Shown piece by piece: positions 23,312-32,475 of a DNA stretch of 64,000 nucleotides. Below the pieces are notes generated by a model. The model worked only from the letters and a program-made list of their open reading frames with translations. It was not told the origin of the DNA and did not search any database. The position numbers and the translations under genes were made by a program. The stretch covers positions 27,897 to 91,896 of the forward strand of contig JAIKYU010000059.1 in the NCBI GenBank assembly GCA_024682835.1, read 5' to 3'. Each line of letters opens with the position of its first letter. Positions within the stretch are counted from its first letter, which is position 1. Source of the stretch: Lachnospiraceae bacterium (GTDB lineage: Bacteria > Bacillota > Clostridia > Lachnospirales > Lachnospiraceae).

Positions 23312-26300
23312 CCCGCTCACTCCGTATCGCCGTCAGTAAATCCTGCTCCTTCATCGGCGTGATCTCGCGCATCCGATACCCGGCAATCTGCCTGTCGAAC
23401 GAGCACACCCCACGGTATCTGCAGTAGTCGCAGGCCGTCTTCTTACGATATCGATACGGCGACACCGTCACATCCCCCGCGCGGATCCGATCGCCAACCG
23501 AACGAATCATTTTTCCCGCATACTGCGAAGCCATGTCGAATTCTTCCGTCGAAAACACGTGGGAGGACGCGGTAAAGGCTCCGTCCTTTTTCAACCCGAC
23601 AGGAAGAATGTCCGACTGCAGGGCGGTTCCTCCCCCACCCGCCAATGTCCGATCCATCAGGGAGAGCGCGCGCATATCCCTGTTGGCGATCCCTGAAAAA
23701 GCCAGCTCTTTGCGTATCTGGTTTTCGATATCGCTTGCTATTTTATTGTCATCCCCGGACAGAATCGGATCATTCACCCGGTAATAGAACACGCCTGCCG
23801 GAAGCGGCTCTGTTTCCGGATAACGTTTCCGATACGCTTCTGTCACCGCGCGCAGATAGATCACCAGCTGCATCTGAATCCCGTGATAAAACAGCGCCGG
23901 ATCCCAGGTCTGCGCACCCGATTTGTAATCAACAATGCGGAAATACCGGCCGTCATCCCCTCCTGCCTCATCAATCCGGTCGACCCGCCCCCGCATTGTC
24001 CAGCCGCTTTCCTGCACCCGGAAATCCCACTCTGAGGCAGCAGGCACAAAAACGCCCTTTTCCAGCTGATAGCGAAGCGTGTCCACGGTGCGCAGCATGA
24101 CCCGGCGAATACGCTGCTGCATGTATTGATAACGCGCGTTACTTAAAAATATCTGGTTCCTGTACCCGGAAAGATAATCGGTCAACACCGCATCCGTCAA
24201 CGCGATCGTCTCCTCCGCCGTCAAATCCGCCAGATTTCGTCTTCCTGCGCGAAGCCTGCCGTCAATTCCCTGTAAAACACCATGATAGACTGTTCCGAGA
24301 TCCGTCGGATCCACCTCATACCGTTCCCGTTCGCGCAGGCGCAAACCGTACGCAGCAAAATAGGAAAACGGGCATGCTGCGAAGGTTTCCATCCGGCTGA
24401 CACTGCCTTCCATCAAGCCGGCATATAAAATATCGATTGTTTTTTTATCGATCGGGGAGGGACGGTACGTGTAAAACGCCTGCTCAAAGAGCCGCTGTAC
24501 CGGGTCCGTTTTCCCCTGTTCCGTATCACAGACCACGTGAACCAGCGTCAGATAGTCGCGCTCCTCTTCAGGCGTCATCTGCGCATCCGCATATCGGCGC
24601 AGATCACCGGACACCAGCATGCGGGCGCTCTTCACCGTCCCGATACGATCCGTCAGTTCCCTCTCGGTTGCGTGATGAACGGGTAATTCAGGGAACATCC
24701 GGCGGATCTGCCGTATCAGGTCTGCCGGCCTCATACTCTTTCCGTCCAGTCCCGTCAGCGACCAGGATAGACCGAGCGTTACGGAAGGCTTGGTCAGATT
24801 CATATAGAGGTATTCCCGTTCATTGGAAAGGCTTTGAACCGTGTCGGGGGCAAGCTCCACATCGCGTACCGCCTCCGAAAGAAAACGACGATCCATCTCG
24901 TTCAGAATCCCGCCGCCGCCCGCGCTTCTCGGAAGGAGTGTATCGTTTACGCCGAGAAGAAACAGGATCTTCTTCTCACCGAGTCTCGTCCGCTCCATGT
25001 CTCCGATGACAACCCGGTCGATGCTGGCAGGAATCATACCGATTGTTATTTTATCAATTCCGACCCGCAGCAGTTCCCCATACTCCCTTACACTCACGTG
25101 CTGCTCTCCGAGAAGAGCAATCATCTGATCGATGAGCTCCATCACCTTGCGATAGACCTGTTCATATTCACGCCGTCCCTCCTGATCCCCGCTCGCTTCG
25201 CGAACCGCCGCGATCTCCAGCAGTTTTTCCTCGGCATGCAGATTCTCGAGGAGTGCGATGAGTGCCTCCGAGAAGGTTCGTACATCTCCCTTCGCCGAAG
25301 CCGCAAACGGCTCGATCAGCTCGCAGAAACGTTCCCGCAGTTCATTGACCTCCTGCAGGAGCTCCACCTGCTCCTCCGGTGTGCGATCTGTCCAGACCGT
25401 GCGCAGAAATCTGCTTTCCCACTGCTTCCGGCGGCGAATTCCCAACGCCTCCGTATAAATCTGCAGACGATCCACCGCTGCGACCGAAAGACCAAGAATC
25501 GGGCAACGCAAAAAACGGAACGCCGCCTCCGTAATATCCCGGTCCCGCAAAACCGCCATCGCGCTCTCTATACATTCCACCAGCGGATTCATGCGCAGCT
25601 TTCGCGTTTCATCAATATAGAGCGGAATATCAAACAAGGATGCTGTCCGTTTGATCAACGGCACATAGGATTCAGGATCCGTGGTCAGGATTGCCATGTT
25701 TTCAAAACGGAGTGTTTCATCTGTACGAAGCATCGAATGGATTTTCAGACAGCATTCCGTGCACTCCTCCTCCGGATCGGAAGCCTCAAAAAGGGTGATC
25801 GAATCTCCCGTCGGTTTTGACCACACCTCGGACGGGCGACGGAAAACGGACTCCTCAAGAAAAGCCAGGGGCGGATTGTCCCGAAGTCTCCTCACCGGAC
25901 GCTCCCGAAGAAAAAGATCCCCGGCTTTTGCCCTCCTCTCGACGCAGAACGCACCGAGATCCGGCCCACCCGCATGATCATGATCGTCCGTAAGGGATGC
26001 AAGGTAAGCTGTCTTTTCCAGGTCCGCCGTCGCCTTCAGTGTGAGTGAAAAGACGCTGTCAGTCTCCCTCGGGAAGCGGAACGGATCCTCCTGAGGATCC
26101 ATCAGGAGGGAAACGGTCACCTGTCGGGCCGTGCGCAGAAGAGAAGATATCACCTGATATTGAATGGGGGTAAAACCGGTGAACCCGTCAAAAACCACAA
26201 TAGAATCCTTAAGCAGCTTCGAACGGGGAATAGAATCAGAAAGGATCCCGAGGGTTTCTTCCGCCGTGACATAATGTCCCTTCAGAAAGGAAAGAAAAGC

Positions 26301-26789
26301 GTCATAAACCGTCCGGCAATCGCGCAGACGGGCAGCCAGCTGTCTGTGCATCCCGCAGGCTTCGACCAGACGATCCAGATCTGCCGGTGTAATGCGATAT
26401 TGTAAAAACTCGGAAAGAACGGATTTGACTTCATCCAGAAAGCCCGGTTGAGAAAGACGCCTGCCGATTACCGGCAGGCGATCTTGTATCTGATCTGCAA
26501 CATGCCGAAGAACCAGCGTTTTCCCCATATCATCCAACACAGGGACCTCAGGCTTTCCCACCTCGTCAAAAACACGGTGACGGAGGCGGGAAAAACTGAG
26601 CACATCAATGTTGCTGATGGCATGCTTCGGGTGCATACGCACCACGTCGCGCTGCACCTGCAGCGTAAACTGGTCGGGAACAACAATGAAAAAATCAGTC
26701 TCCGGGCTGCGCTGACTCTCCTCAATCACTTCCCTGAACAGCGTCGTGCTCTTTCCCGAACCGGAAGCGCCAAAACAGAACCGCAGCAT
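23304..26789 (-). CDS. addB: ATP-dependent helicase/nuclease subunit B
   Basis: This is the 1161-aa partner of AddA. The N-terminus has the nucleotide-binding string FCFGASGSGKSTTLF; the C-terminus has a RecB-type nuclease (RVDRIDEAGG...FRIVDYKSGAQTWD) and the cysteines of an iron-sulphur staple: one in FAACPFSYFAAYGLRLRE and three in CDYCRYRGVC. AddB reads Chi-like sequences and degrades the 5' strand in known AddAB enzymes. I start it at the ATG at 26789 (MLRFCFGAS), because the upstream extension lies in the end of the purH gene and resembles nothing; no Shine-Dalgarno is seen, so coupling to purH (7-nt gap) is likely. Near copies of the dyad motif occur at 23727-23742, 24128-24143, 24429-24444 and 25035-25050, encoding NKIASDI, KKTIDIL and DKITIGM-type strings. 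Confidence 0.93.
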   Translation of the reverse strand: MLRFCFGASGSGKSTTLFREVIEESQRSPETDFFIVVPDQFTLQVQRDVVRMHPKHAISNIDVLSFSRLRHRVFDEVGKPEVPVLDDMGKTLVLRHVADQIQDRLPVIGRRLSQPGFLDEVKSVLSEFLQYRITPADLDRLVEACGMHRQLAARLRDCRTVYDAFLSFLKGHYVTAEETLGILSDSIPRSKLLKDSIVVFDGFTGFTPIQYQVISSLLRTARQVTVSLLMDPQEDPFRFPRETDSVFSLTLKATADLEKTAYLASLTDDHDHAGGPDLGAFCVERRAKAGDLFLRERPVRRLRDNPPLAFLEESVFRRPSEVWSKPTGDSITLFEASDPEEECTECCLKIHSMLRTDETLRFENMAILTTDPESYVPLIKRTASLFDIPLYIDETRKLRMNPLVECIESAMAVLRDRDITEAAFRFLRCPILGLSVAAVDRLQIYTEALGIRRRKQWESRFLRTVWTDRTPEEQVELLQEVNELRERFCELIEPFAASAKGDVRTFSEALIALLENLHAEEKLLEIAAVREASGDQEGRREYEQVYRKVMELIDQMIALLGEQHVSVREYGELLRVGIDKITIGMIPASIDRVVIGDMERTRLGEKKILFLLGVNDTLLPRSAGGGGILNEMDRRFLSEAVRDVELAPDTVQSLSNEREYLYMNLTKPSVTLGLSWSLTGLDGKSMRPADLIRQIRRMFPELPVHHATERELTDRIGTVKSARMLVSGDLRRYADAQMTPEEERDYLTLVHVVCDTEQGKTDPVQRLFEQAFYTYRPSPIDKKTIDILYAGLMEGSVSRMETFAACPFSYFAAYGLRLRERERYEVDPTDLGTVYHGVLQGIDGRLRAGRRNLADLTAEETIALTDAVLTDYLSGYRNQIFLSNARYQYMQQRIRRVMLRTVDTLRYQLEKGVFVPAASEWDFRVQESGWTMRGRVDRIDEAGGDDGRYFRIVDYKSGAQTWDPALFYHGIQMQLVIYLRAVTEAYRKRYPETEPLPAGVFYYRVNDPILSGDDNKIASDIENQIRKELAFSGIANRDMRALSLMDRTLAGGGGTALQSDILPVGLKKDGAFTASSHVFSTEEFDMASQYAGKMIRSVGDRIRAGDVTVSPYRYRKKTACDYCRYRGVCSFDRQIAGYRMREITPMKEQDLLTAIRSERDV
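23727..23742. repeat. dyad motif near copy GATATC-GCTT-GCTATT in addB
   Basis: This copy has one change in the right half-site and is followed by TTATT; it encodes K-I-A-S-D-I. Further near copies in addB are AATATC-GATT-GTTTTT (24429-24444), CATACC-GATT-GTTATT (25035-25050) and GATAAC-GCGC-GTTACT (24128-24143). Confidence 0.6.
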
Positions 26790-26796
26790 CGGTATC

Positions 26797-27975
26797 TTAA
26801 TGATGGAAAAGCCGCAGTCCCGTGAAGCACATGACCATCTCGTGCCGGTCTGCCGCAGCAATCACATGATCATCCCGGACGGATCCGCCGGGCTCAGCGA
26901 CATAAGACACGCCGGACCTCGCGGCACGTTCGATGTTGTCTCCAAAGGGGAAGAACGCGTCACTGCCAAGCGACACGCCGATATTCCGATCGAGCCAGGC
27001 TCTTTTTTCCGCAGGGGTGAACGGATCCGGACGTACCGTAAACAATTCCTGCCATCTGCCTTCGCCAAGGACATCATCGGCATCCTCTCCCAGATAAAGA
27101 TCGATGGCGTTGTCCCTGTCCGGGCGCCGGACGGTATCCTTGAAAGGAAGATCCAGGACCTGCGGCGCCTGCCTGAGGTACCAGCGGTCAGCCTTGTCAC
27201 CTGCCAGTCTCGTGCAATGAATCCGGGACTGCTGCCCCGCACCGATTCCGATTGCCTGCCCGCCCACCGCATAGCAGACAGAATTCGACTGAGTGTACTT
27301 CAGGGTGATCAGCGCAATCAGCAGATCCCTCTTTGCCTCCTCCGGAAGCACCCTGTTTTTCGTGACAATGTTTTCCAACAGCTTTTCATCAATCGGCAGA
27401 TCATTGCGTCCCTGAGAAAAGGTCACACCGAAAACCGTTTTCGTCTCTTCCGCGGCCGGCTGATAATCCCGATCGATCCGGATCACCGCATAACCGCCCT
27501 TTTTCTTTTCCTTCAGAATCGCCAGCGCTTCCGGAGAATAATCCGGAGCAATGATTCCGTCAGAGACCTCCCGCTTCAGCAATCTGGCCGTATCCTCGTC
27601 ACAGGTGTCCGACAGGGCGACAAAGTCGCCGAAGGACGACATCCGGTCGGCACCTCTTGCCCGCGCATAGGCACTTGCCTGCGGCGAAAGGTCCCCCAGA
27701 TCATCCACCTGGTAGATACGGCGCTCCAGTTCATCCAACGAAAGCCCCAATGCCGCTCCGGCCGGACTGACATGCTTGAAGGAGGAGGCAGCCGGAATGC
27801 CGGTCGCCTTTCGCAGCTCCGATACAAGCTGCCAGGCATTAAAGGCATCCAGCAGGTTGATGTATCCGGGTTTCCCGTTCAAAACCTCGATCGGCAGATC
27901 ACTCCCGTCCTGCATATAGATGCGGGACGGTTTCTGATTCGGATTGCATCCGTACTTCAATTCCAGTTCTTTCAT
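26797..27975 (-). CDS. purH: AICAR transformylase, stand-alone (PurH without cyclohydrolase domain)
   Basis: This 392-aa enzyme transfers the formyl group of 10-formyl-THF to AICAR, giving FAICAR in purine synthesis. The catalytic Lys-His pair sits in ASSFKHVSPAGAALG, and other family strings are KYGCNPNQKPSRIY, LKYTQSNSVCYAVGGQAIGIGAGQQSR and GSDAFFPFGDNIERAARSGV. Classical PurH (about 510-530 aa) has an N-terminal MGS-fold IMP cyclohydrolase, which is absent here; the neighbouring gene encodes an unrelated PurO-type cyclohydrolase instead. I use the ATG at 27975 because GAGGAG precedes it by 6 nt. The order purO-purH-addB-addA on one strand suggests a shared transcript. Confidence 0.95.
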   Translation of the reverse strand: MKELELKYGCNPNQKPSRIYMQDGSDLPIEVLNGKPGYINLLDAFNAWQLVSELRKATGIPAASSFKHVSPAGAALGLSLDELERRIYQVDDLGDLSPQASAYARARGADRMSSFGDFVALSDTCDEDTARLLKREVSDGIIAPDYSPEALAILKEKKKGGYAVIRIDRDYQPAAEETKTVFGVTFSQGRNDLPIDEKLLENIVTKNRVLPEEAKRDLLIALITLKYTQSNSVCYAVGGQAIGIGAGQQSRIHCTRLAGDKADRWYLRQAPQVLDLPFKDTVRRPDRDNAIDLYLGEDADDVLGEGRWQELFTVRPDPFTPAEKRAWLDRNIGVSLGSDAFFPFGDNIERAARSGVSYVAEPGGSVRDDHVIAAADRHEMVMCFTGLRLFHH

Positions 27976-28006
27976 CTTGCTCTCCTCATTTAAAAACAAA
28001 TGTTAT

Positions 28007-28037
28007 AATAACACGCGATATAATATCATGTATTATT
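28007..28037. repeat. two abutting dyad motif copies between purO and purH
   Basis: AATAAC-ACGC-GATATA (28007-28022, strict) is joined directly to AATATC-ATGT-ATTATT (28022-28037, near copy) in the opposite orientation. Together they fill the gap between purO and purH and run into the last codons of purO. Confidence 0.7.
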
Positions 28038-28746
28038 TATTCTTGTTAATGATTCTCGACTGAACCTCTCCGCTTTCGATGTTGATAAAACGCGTGAAAA
28101 GGGATACCCGGTTGTTCTCATCCAGTGCTTCCCATACGCCGTCCGTAAAGGCATCGAACGAATCCGCAATCGTCACTGCCTTCGGCTCTCCGGTGAAGCT
28201 CGGCAGCGCTTCTGTCGGAGCAACATCTCTCGCGTAGGTATGGATCAGATGTCCCTCTCCGGCAACCGGATTGGCATAGGCGTAGGTAAAACGCTGACAG
28301 GAGGAGGGGTCGCCGCCGCGGGACTTGATGACGGACAGCTGGTAATCGTAATGTCCGCCGGCAACATGCACCAGAGCGGAGATCCTCGGCGTGAAATTCG
28401 GCGCATCCGGCTCGAATTCTCTTGTGGAAAGCGCCTCTGTCCAGGTCATCTGTGCATCCAGTCCGCTCACGATCGTATCGGTCTGATCTCCGTTCGTCAC
28501 AACGGTATAGTTGCCGATCGTGCGCACCGGTGCGTAAATAATCAGGCTCGGATCCGTAAGCTTTGCCGGATCGAATGCCTCGGTCCGGATGCCGGTTCCG
28601 TCCTCCACAAAAATGCGGTTGCGGCTGTTCTCACTCCTTCCCATGATGAAATAAGCGATTGCGGCCCGCTTTCCGTCGGCCGTCAGTCCGATCACGATTC
28701 CCCTGCCGGGATAACTGTTTGCCTGTAACTCCTTTACCAGATCCAT
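28033..28746 (-). CDS. purO: IMP cyclohydrolase, PurO type
   Basis: This 237-aa protein belongs to the IMP_cyclohyd (PurO) family, first known from archaea, which closes FAICAR to IMP. Visible strings are ANSYPGRGIVIGLTADGKRAAIAYFIMGRSENSRNR near the N-terminus, NGDQTDTI and FTPRISALVHVAG, all usual for the family. Its position immediately before the transformylase-only purH gives the complete last two steps of purine synthesis from separate proteins. I start it at the ATG at 28746, with AAGGAG 7 nt upstream; it overlaps the stop of the TPR gene (TGATG). Recognition is good, and the genetic partnership with the truncated PurH makes it firmer. Confidence 0.92.
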   Translation of the reverse strand: MDLVKELQANSYPGRGIVIGLTADGKRAAIAYFIMGRSENSRNRIFVEDGTGIRTEAFDPAKLTDPSLIIYAPVRTIGNYTVVTNGDQTDTIVSGLDAQMTWTEALSTREFEPDAPNFTPRISALVHVAGGHYDYQLSVIKSRGGDPSSCQRFTYAYANPVAGEGHLIHTYARDVAPTEALPSFTGEPKAVTIADSFDAFTDGVWEALDENNRVSLFTRFINIESGEVQSRIINKNK

Positions 28747-30134
28747 CACGTCACTCCTTCCGTTTGTCCCCTGCCTGCTCCGCTGTCGGCAATCCCCTCT
28801 GCTCCTGCGCTTTCTGTGCCGGTTTCATCGGCAAAATCCGCATCCGGTGCGCCGTCCGTTCCTTCCAGGCCCTCCCCGGCCGCTTCCGTCGCCGATTCAC
28901 CTCCGGTCTCCGCACCCTCGGCATATGCTGCCGACAGACTGTCATAATACTCGTCCGAGGGAATCTCCGTGAGGTTTTCTCCCTCCAGGCGGTAACAGTA
29001 CCCCTCGTCCGTCAGCGTATTCTCTTCCGTCACGCGCTCCTTATGGGAAAGCGCATAGATCTGTCCTCCCGCCGGCAGGTATACCAGCTCATTGAACACC
29101 GCTTCCCTCTCCGTCGTGCGCTCCCAGTCAACAATCAGCATCAGCAGTCCTCCGGCGTCCGAATACTCCGCATAGATCGAGGTGTTCATATCCGCAGGCT
29201 GGATCGCGGAAAAATCAAAGGTCTGTTCACCCAGTTCATTCACCGGCCGTGCATATTCCTCTATCCGGTACCGGAACAGCTCATGCCCCACAATCTGGCC
29301 GGCCGAGACAAAATCCCCCTCCGCCATGGCGTGATTCAGATCGCGGATAAACTCATCCGGCAGAAATACCTCCGCATTCTCCTGCGTGTACTGCGACCGA
29401 AGCCCGGCCAGAACCTCCGAGCCGGTAGCCGCAAGACCCTCATCAAGAATCAGAATGGCCTCATCATCATTTCCCCGGTCAATGTAAACATGAGCCATCC
29501 GCTCATAGACAGCAGCCGCATCCATGTGCTCCACCTCCAGGAGTCGCCGGTACAGCGCAATCGCATCCTCCGGTGCCTTTTTAGCGGCTGCGGACAGCAT
29601 ACCGTCAATAACCAGTGCCCTGATCAGCGCCGCTTCGTTGTCGTCGCCCGTGACATCCTGCACCGTATCCGCAACGGAGAATGCGCCGTCAAAATCCTCC
29701 TCATCCACACGCTCCACCGCACGAAGCTCCAAAAGCCGCTCCAGCGGTTCCTTATAGGAAACAAGCGTCTCGCCGGCGCGGTGATAAAGGGAAACGGCCG
29801 TATCCGTATCCTCTGACCGGATGGCGACCTCCATCAGTCCCCGGTACGCGTCGGCATTTCGTTTGTCCATGGCAAGCACGCGCCTGAATTCGGTCACAGC
29901 CTTCGAATAATCCGCCGCCGCAAGATAACGCTGCCCGTATTTCAGATTATGTGCCAGGCGGTTCCGGGGATTATACATGAACCAGGCCATGAAAAAGAAG
30001 ACGGCAACCAGGGATGCGCACAGCATCCACCAGAGGAAACGCGTTATCCTCTCTCTCGTGGTATAGACGATTCTGCGCCGCATCACCGGCGGTTTTTTCA
30101 GTTTTCTCTTCGCTATCGTCATAATCCCGGCCAT
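28746..30134 (-). CDS. membrane-anchored tetratricopeptide protein, unknown function
   Basis: This protein of about 462 aa has a short basic cytoplasmic start (KRKLKKPPVMRRRIVYTTRERI), one membrane span (LWWMLCASLVAVFFFMAWFMY) and TPR units outside (HNLKYGQRYLAAADYSKAVTEFRRVL, DAYRGLMEVAIRSEDTDTAVSLYHRAG). A globular region with YSDAGGLLMLIVDWERTTEREA and a low-complexity Glu/Gly/Ala tail follow. It has no catalytic motif I recognise. The start is uncertain: I use the ATG at 30134; a TTG about 27 nt upstream has GGGAGG at 10 nt, and the extreme 5' ATG at 30215 lacks support. It lies directly before purO and may be transcribed with the purine and addAB genes, although a functional link is not evident. 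Confidence 0.72.
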   Translation of the reverse strand: MAGIMTIAKRKLKKPPVMRRRIVYTTRERITRFLWWMLCASLVAVFFFMAWFMYNPRNRLAHNLKYGQRYLAAADYSKAVTEFRRVLAMDKRNADAYRGLMEVAIRSEDTDTAVSLYHRAGETLVSYKEPLERLLELRAVERVDEEDFDGAFSVADTVQDVTGDDNEAALIRALVIDGMLSAAAKKAPEDAIALYRRLLEVEHMDAAAVYERMAHVYIDRGNDDEAILILDEGLAATGSEVLAGLRSQYTQENAEVFLPDEFIRDLNHAMAEGDFVSAGQIVGHELFRYRIEEYARPVNELGEQTFDFSAIQPADMNTSIYAEYSDAGGLLMLIVDWERTTEREAVFNELVYLPAGGQIYALSHKERVTEENTLTDEGYCYRLEGENLTEIPSDEYYDSLSAAYAEGAETGGESATEAAGEGLEGTDGAPDADFADETGTESAGAEGIADSGAGRGQTEGVT

Positions 30135-30242
30135 ACTACCCGCATATGAAGGCGCCACCAAAAAAGAGATACCTCCCTTATGATAGATTATACGGCAACG
30201 GGCAGGCATTGACAACGAAAAACAAAATATAGCAGATGGTAT

Positions 30243-31601
30243 TTAAAGAACCGAAACCTTCTCCCGGTATGTTTTCCGGAACAGCGTGACAGAGAGCAGG
30301 AGCGAAGCGATTTCGGCAATCGGAAACGCCCACCAGACATGGACCAGCAATCCGGTCCTGGCTAGAAGAAACGCCGCCGGGATCAGCACAACCAGCTGCC
30401 TCCCCACGGATACGATCAGCGAATAGAGACTGACGGAAAAGGCCTGGAACACGGAGCCCATCACGATGCAGACCGCGGCAACAGGAAAGCTCAGAGCGAT
30501 AATACGAAGCGCCGGTATGCCGATCGCCTTCATCTCGTCGGAAGCGGCGAACAGATCCAGCAGCACGCCGGGAATGAGCTCAAAAACGGCGGTTCCCGCC
30601 AGCATGATCGACAACGCCAGCGTCATGGAAAATCGCAGGCTTTCCCTGATCCTTGAAGCATTCCTGGCCCCGTAATTGAATGCAAGAACCGGAATCATCC
30701 CGTTATTGAGGCCGAAAACCGGCATGAACACGAAGCTCTGCAGTTTGAAATATACCCCGAAAACCGCCGTGGCCGTCGAGGAGAATGCAATCAGAATCTG
30801 ATTCATCAGATAGGTCATCACCGATCCGATCGCCATCATGAGCGCGGAAGGAACCCCCACCGCATAAATCTCCTTCACGGCGTCTGCCGAAGGATGCAGA
30901 ACCAGCGACCAGGAAAGCCGGATATCCTTATTCTTTTTCAAATTCAGTGTCAAAGCAATGGCCGACCCCGCCACCTGTCCGAAAATCGTCGCAAAAGCAG
31001 CTCCGGCGACGCCAAGGCGCGGGAAGGGACCTACCCCGAAAATCAGAAGCGGATCGAGAATAATGTTGATCACCGCCCCCGTAATCTGAGAGATCATGCT
31101 GTACAGCGTCCGCCCGGTTGACTGCAGGAGGCGCTCCAGCGTGATCTGGAAAAACACGCCGATCGACAGCACACAGACAATCCGAAGATAGGTGATCCCC
31201 AGTGCCAGAATTTCCGGGTCGTCCGTCTGAGATCGAATGAAAGCCCCCGCAAGGAAAATGCCGATGAACAGAAAAATAAAATAATGAATGATATTTAATA
31301 AAATTCCCACACAGGCCGCCTGATCCGCCCTGTCAAACCGCTTTTCGCCCAGCGACCGCGAAAGCATCGCATTGATGCCGACACCCGTACCGGCTGCCAG
31401 CGCAATCATCAGATTCTGCATCGGAAAAGCAAGCGTCACAGCCGTCAGCGCGTTTTCACTGATCCTCGACACGAAAATTGAATCGACCACATTGTACAGC
31501 GCCTGCACCAGCATGGAAATCATCATCGGCAGGGACATGGAAACAATCAGGCCCTTTACGGGCATGGTGCCCATTTTATTCGTTTCACGTGCATTCACCA
31601 C
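30243..31601 (-). CDS. MATE family multidrug/metabolite exporter
   Basis: This 452-aa protein has twelve membrane spans in two related halves and should export cationic compounds in exchange for sodium or protons. Family marks include MSLPMMISMLVQALYNVVDSIFVSRISENALTAVTLAFPMQNLM at the start and the matching GVPSALMMAIGSVMTYLMNQIL in the second half. It is closest in feel to the MepA-type branch common in Clostridia. The start codon is GTG at 31601 with AGAGG 6 nt upstream, about 45 nt after a clear promoter. It is divergent from mntP. A near copy of the dyad motif (31280-31295) gives the AT-rich codons of N-I-I-H-Y-F in the fourth span region. Substrate unknown. Confidence 0.92.
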   Translation of the reverse strand: MVNARETNKMGTMPVKGLIVSMSLPMMISMLVQALYNVVDSIFVSRISENALTAVTLAFPMQNLMIALAAGTGVGINAMLSRSLGEKRFDRADQAACVGILLNIIHYFIFLFIGIFLAGAFIRSQTDDPEILALGITYLRIVCVLSIGVFFQITLERLLQSTGRTLYSMISQITGAVINIILDPLLIFGVGPFPRLGVAGAAFATIFGQVAGSAIALTLNLKKNKDIRLSWSLVLHPSADAVKEIYAVGVPSALMMAIGSVMTYLMNQILIAFSSTATAVFGVYFKLQSFVFMPVFGLNNGMIPVLAFNYGARNASRIRESLRFSMTLALSIMLAGTAVFELIPGVLLDLFAASDEMKAIGIPALRIIALSFPVAAVCIVMGSVFQAFSVSLYSLIVSVGRQLVVLIPAAFLLARTGLLVHVWWAFPIAEIASLLLSVTLFRKTYREKVSVL

Positions 31602-31653
31602 GGCAATCCTCTCTGTCCTGTCGCATCGGCGACCCCCTCAAAAATCTTCCAAC

Positions 31654-31682
31654 AGTCTATGAAAATGTCCCCCTCTTGTCAA
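31654..31682 (-). promoter_or_regulatory. promoter of the MATE gene
   Basis: TTGACA (31682-31677) and TAGACT (31659-31654) are 17 bp apart on the minus strand. The expected leader is about 45 nt. Confidence 0.75.
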
Positions 31683-31723
31683 CCCGATCATCGGACCGTC
31701 TGAATTCCAGCAACAATTCCTGC

Positions 31724-31752
31724 TTGACAGTTCCCTCTGTCCTGCGTATGAT
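31724..31752 (+). promoter_or_regulatory. promoter of mntP, giving a near-leaderless mRNA
   Basis: A perfect TTGACA (31724-31729), a 17-bp spacer and TATGAT (31747-31752) lie directly before mntP. The expected transcription start (about 31759) is only some 4 nt from the ATG at 31763, and there is no ribosome binding site. Another ATG at 31748 overlaps the -10 box and cannot be transcribed from this promoter. Confidence 0.75.
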
Positions 31753-31762
31753 TTCTTCCTAT

Positions 31763-32353
31763 ATGAATGCACTGTTTTTTCTGATCAACAGCATCGGTCT
31801 CGGAATCGGACTTGCCATGGACGCTTTCTCCGTCTCTCTGGCAAACGGGTTGAATGAGCCGCGCATGAATAAAAAACGGTCGCTATTTATTTCCGGCATC
31901 TACGCCACATTCCAGTTCCTGATGCCTCTGATCGGATGGTTTTTCGTGCACACGGCAGCCGCTTTTTTTTCTGTGCTCCGCCCGCTGATTCCCTGGATCG
32001 CTCTTGTTCTGCTGGCAATCATCGGCGGCAAAATGCTTTTGGAGGCCCGTTCCGGCTCCGATTCCGAATCCGGCCCGACGAGCGTCCCCCTTACACGAAA
32101 GGTTCTGCTTCTGCAGGGAATTGCCACCTCGATCGATGCGCTTTCCGTCGGCCTGACCATCGCGGATTATCATGTTGTCTCTGCAATCATTGCCTCCCTG
32201 ATCATCGGAATCGTAACACTTGTTATTTGTCTTGCCGGTCTGCGTCTCGGGCGGACCTTCGGTACGCGGCTGTCCGGCCGCGCCTCCATTCTCGGCGGAA
32301 TCATTCTCCTTGCCATCGGTCTTGAAATCTGGATCAAAGGGGTCTTCTTCTGA
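31763..32353 (+). CDS. mntP: manganese efflux protein MntP
   Basis: This 196-aa membrane protein has six spans made of two inverted halves and exports Mn(II) to prevent toxicity. The paired signatures are GLAMDAFSVSLANG in the first half and QGIATSIDALSVGLTI in the second, each with the Asp that lines the ion path. The start at 31763 (MNALFFLINS) is dictated by the promoter, which ends 10 bp upstream. The mRNA would have almost no leader, so initiation without Shine-Dalgarno is likely. In many bacteria mntP is controlled by MntR or a yybP-ykoY riboswitch; there is no room for a riboswitch here, so any control would be at the promoter. It is followed by typA after 122 bp, which has its own promoter. 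Confidence 0.95.
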   Translation: MNALFFLINSIGLGIGLAMDAFSVSLANGLNEPRMNKKRSLFISGIYATFQFLMPLIGWFFVHTAAAFFSVLRPLIPWIALVLLAIIGGKMLLEARSGSDSESGPTSVPLTRKVLLLQGIATSIDALSVGLTIADYHVVSAIIASLIIGIVTLVICLAGLRLGRTFGTRLSGRASILGGIILLAIGLEIWIKGVFF

Positions 32354-32371
32354 TAAACGGCTTCTTTTTCG

Positions 32372-32400
32372 TTGACAGATCCCGTTCCCCGTTGTATGCT
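32372..32400 (+). promoter_or_regulatory. promoter of typA
   Basis: TTGACA (32372-32377), 17 bp, TATGCT (32395-32400). The expected leader is about 70 nt up to the typA ATG and contains the small hairpin GGCGGCGAAAAGCCGG. Confidence 0.7.
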
Positions 32401-32475
32401 GATTCATGCTGACAGGCGGCGAAAAGCCGGTTCTCAGGCATGACGGCAGCGCAAGTCGCGCCGGGGAAGGGATTT

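Noticed and set aside
31478-31762. Upstream extension of the mntP frame to 31478
   Set aside because: The extension runs antisense through the MATE gene and the mntP promoter and lacks the family pattern; the protein begins at 31763.
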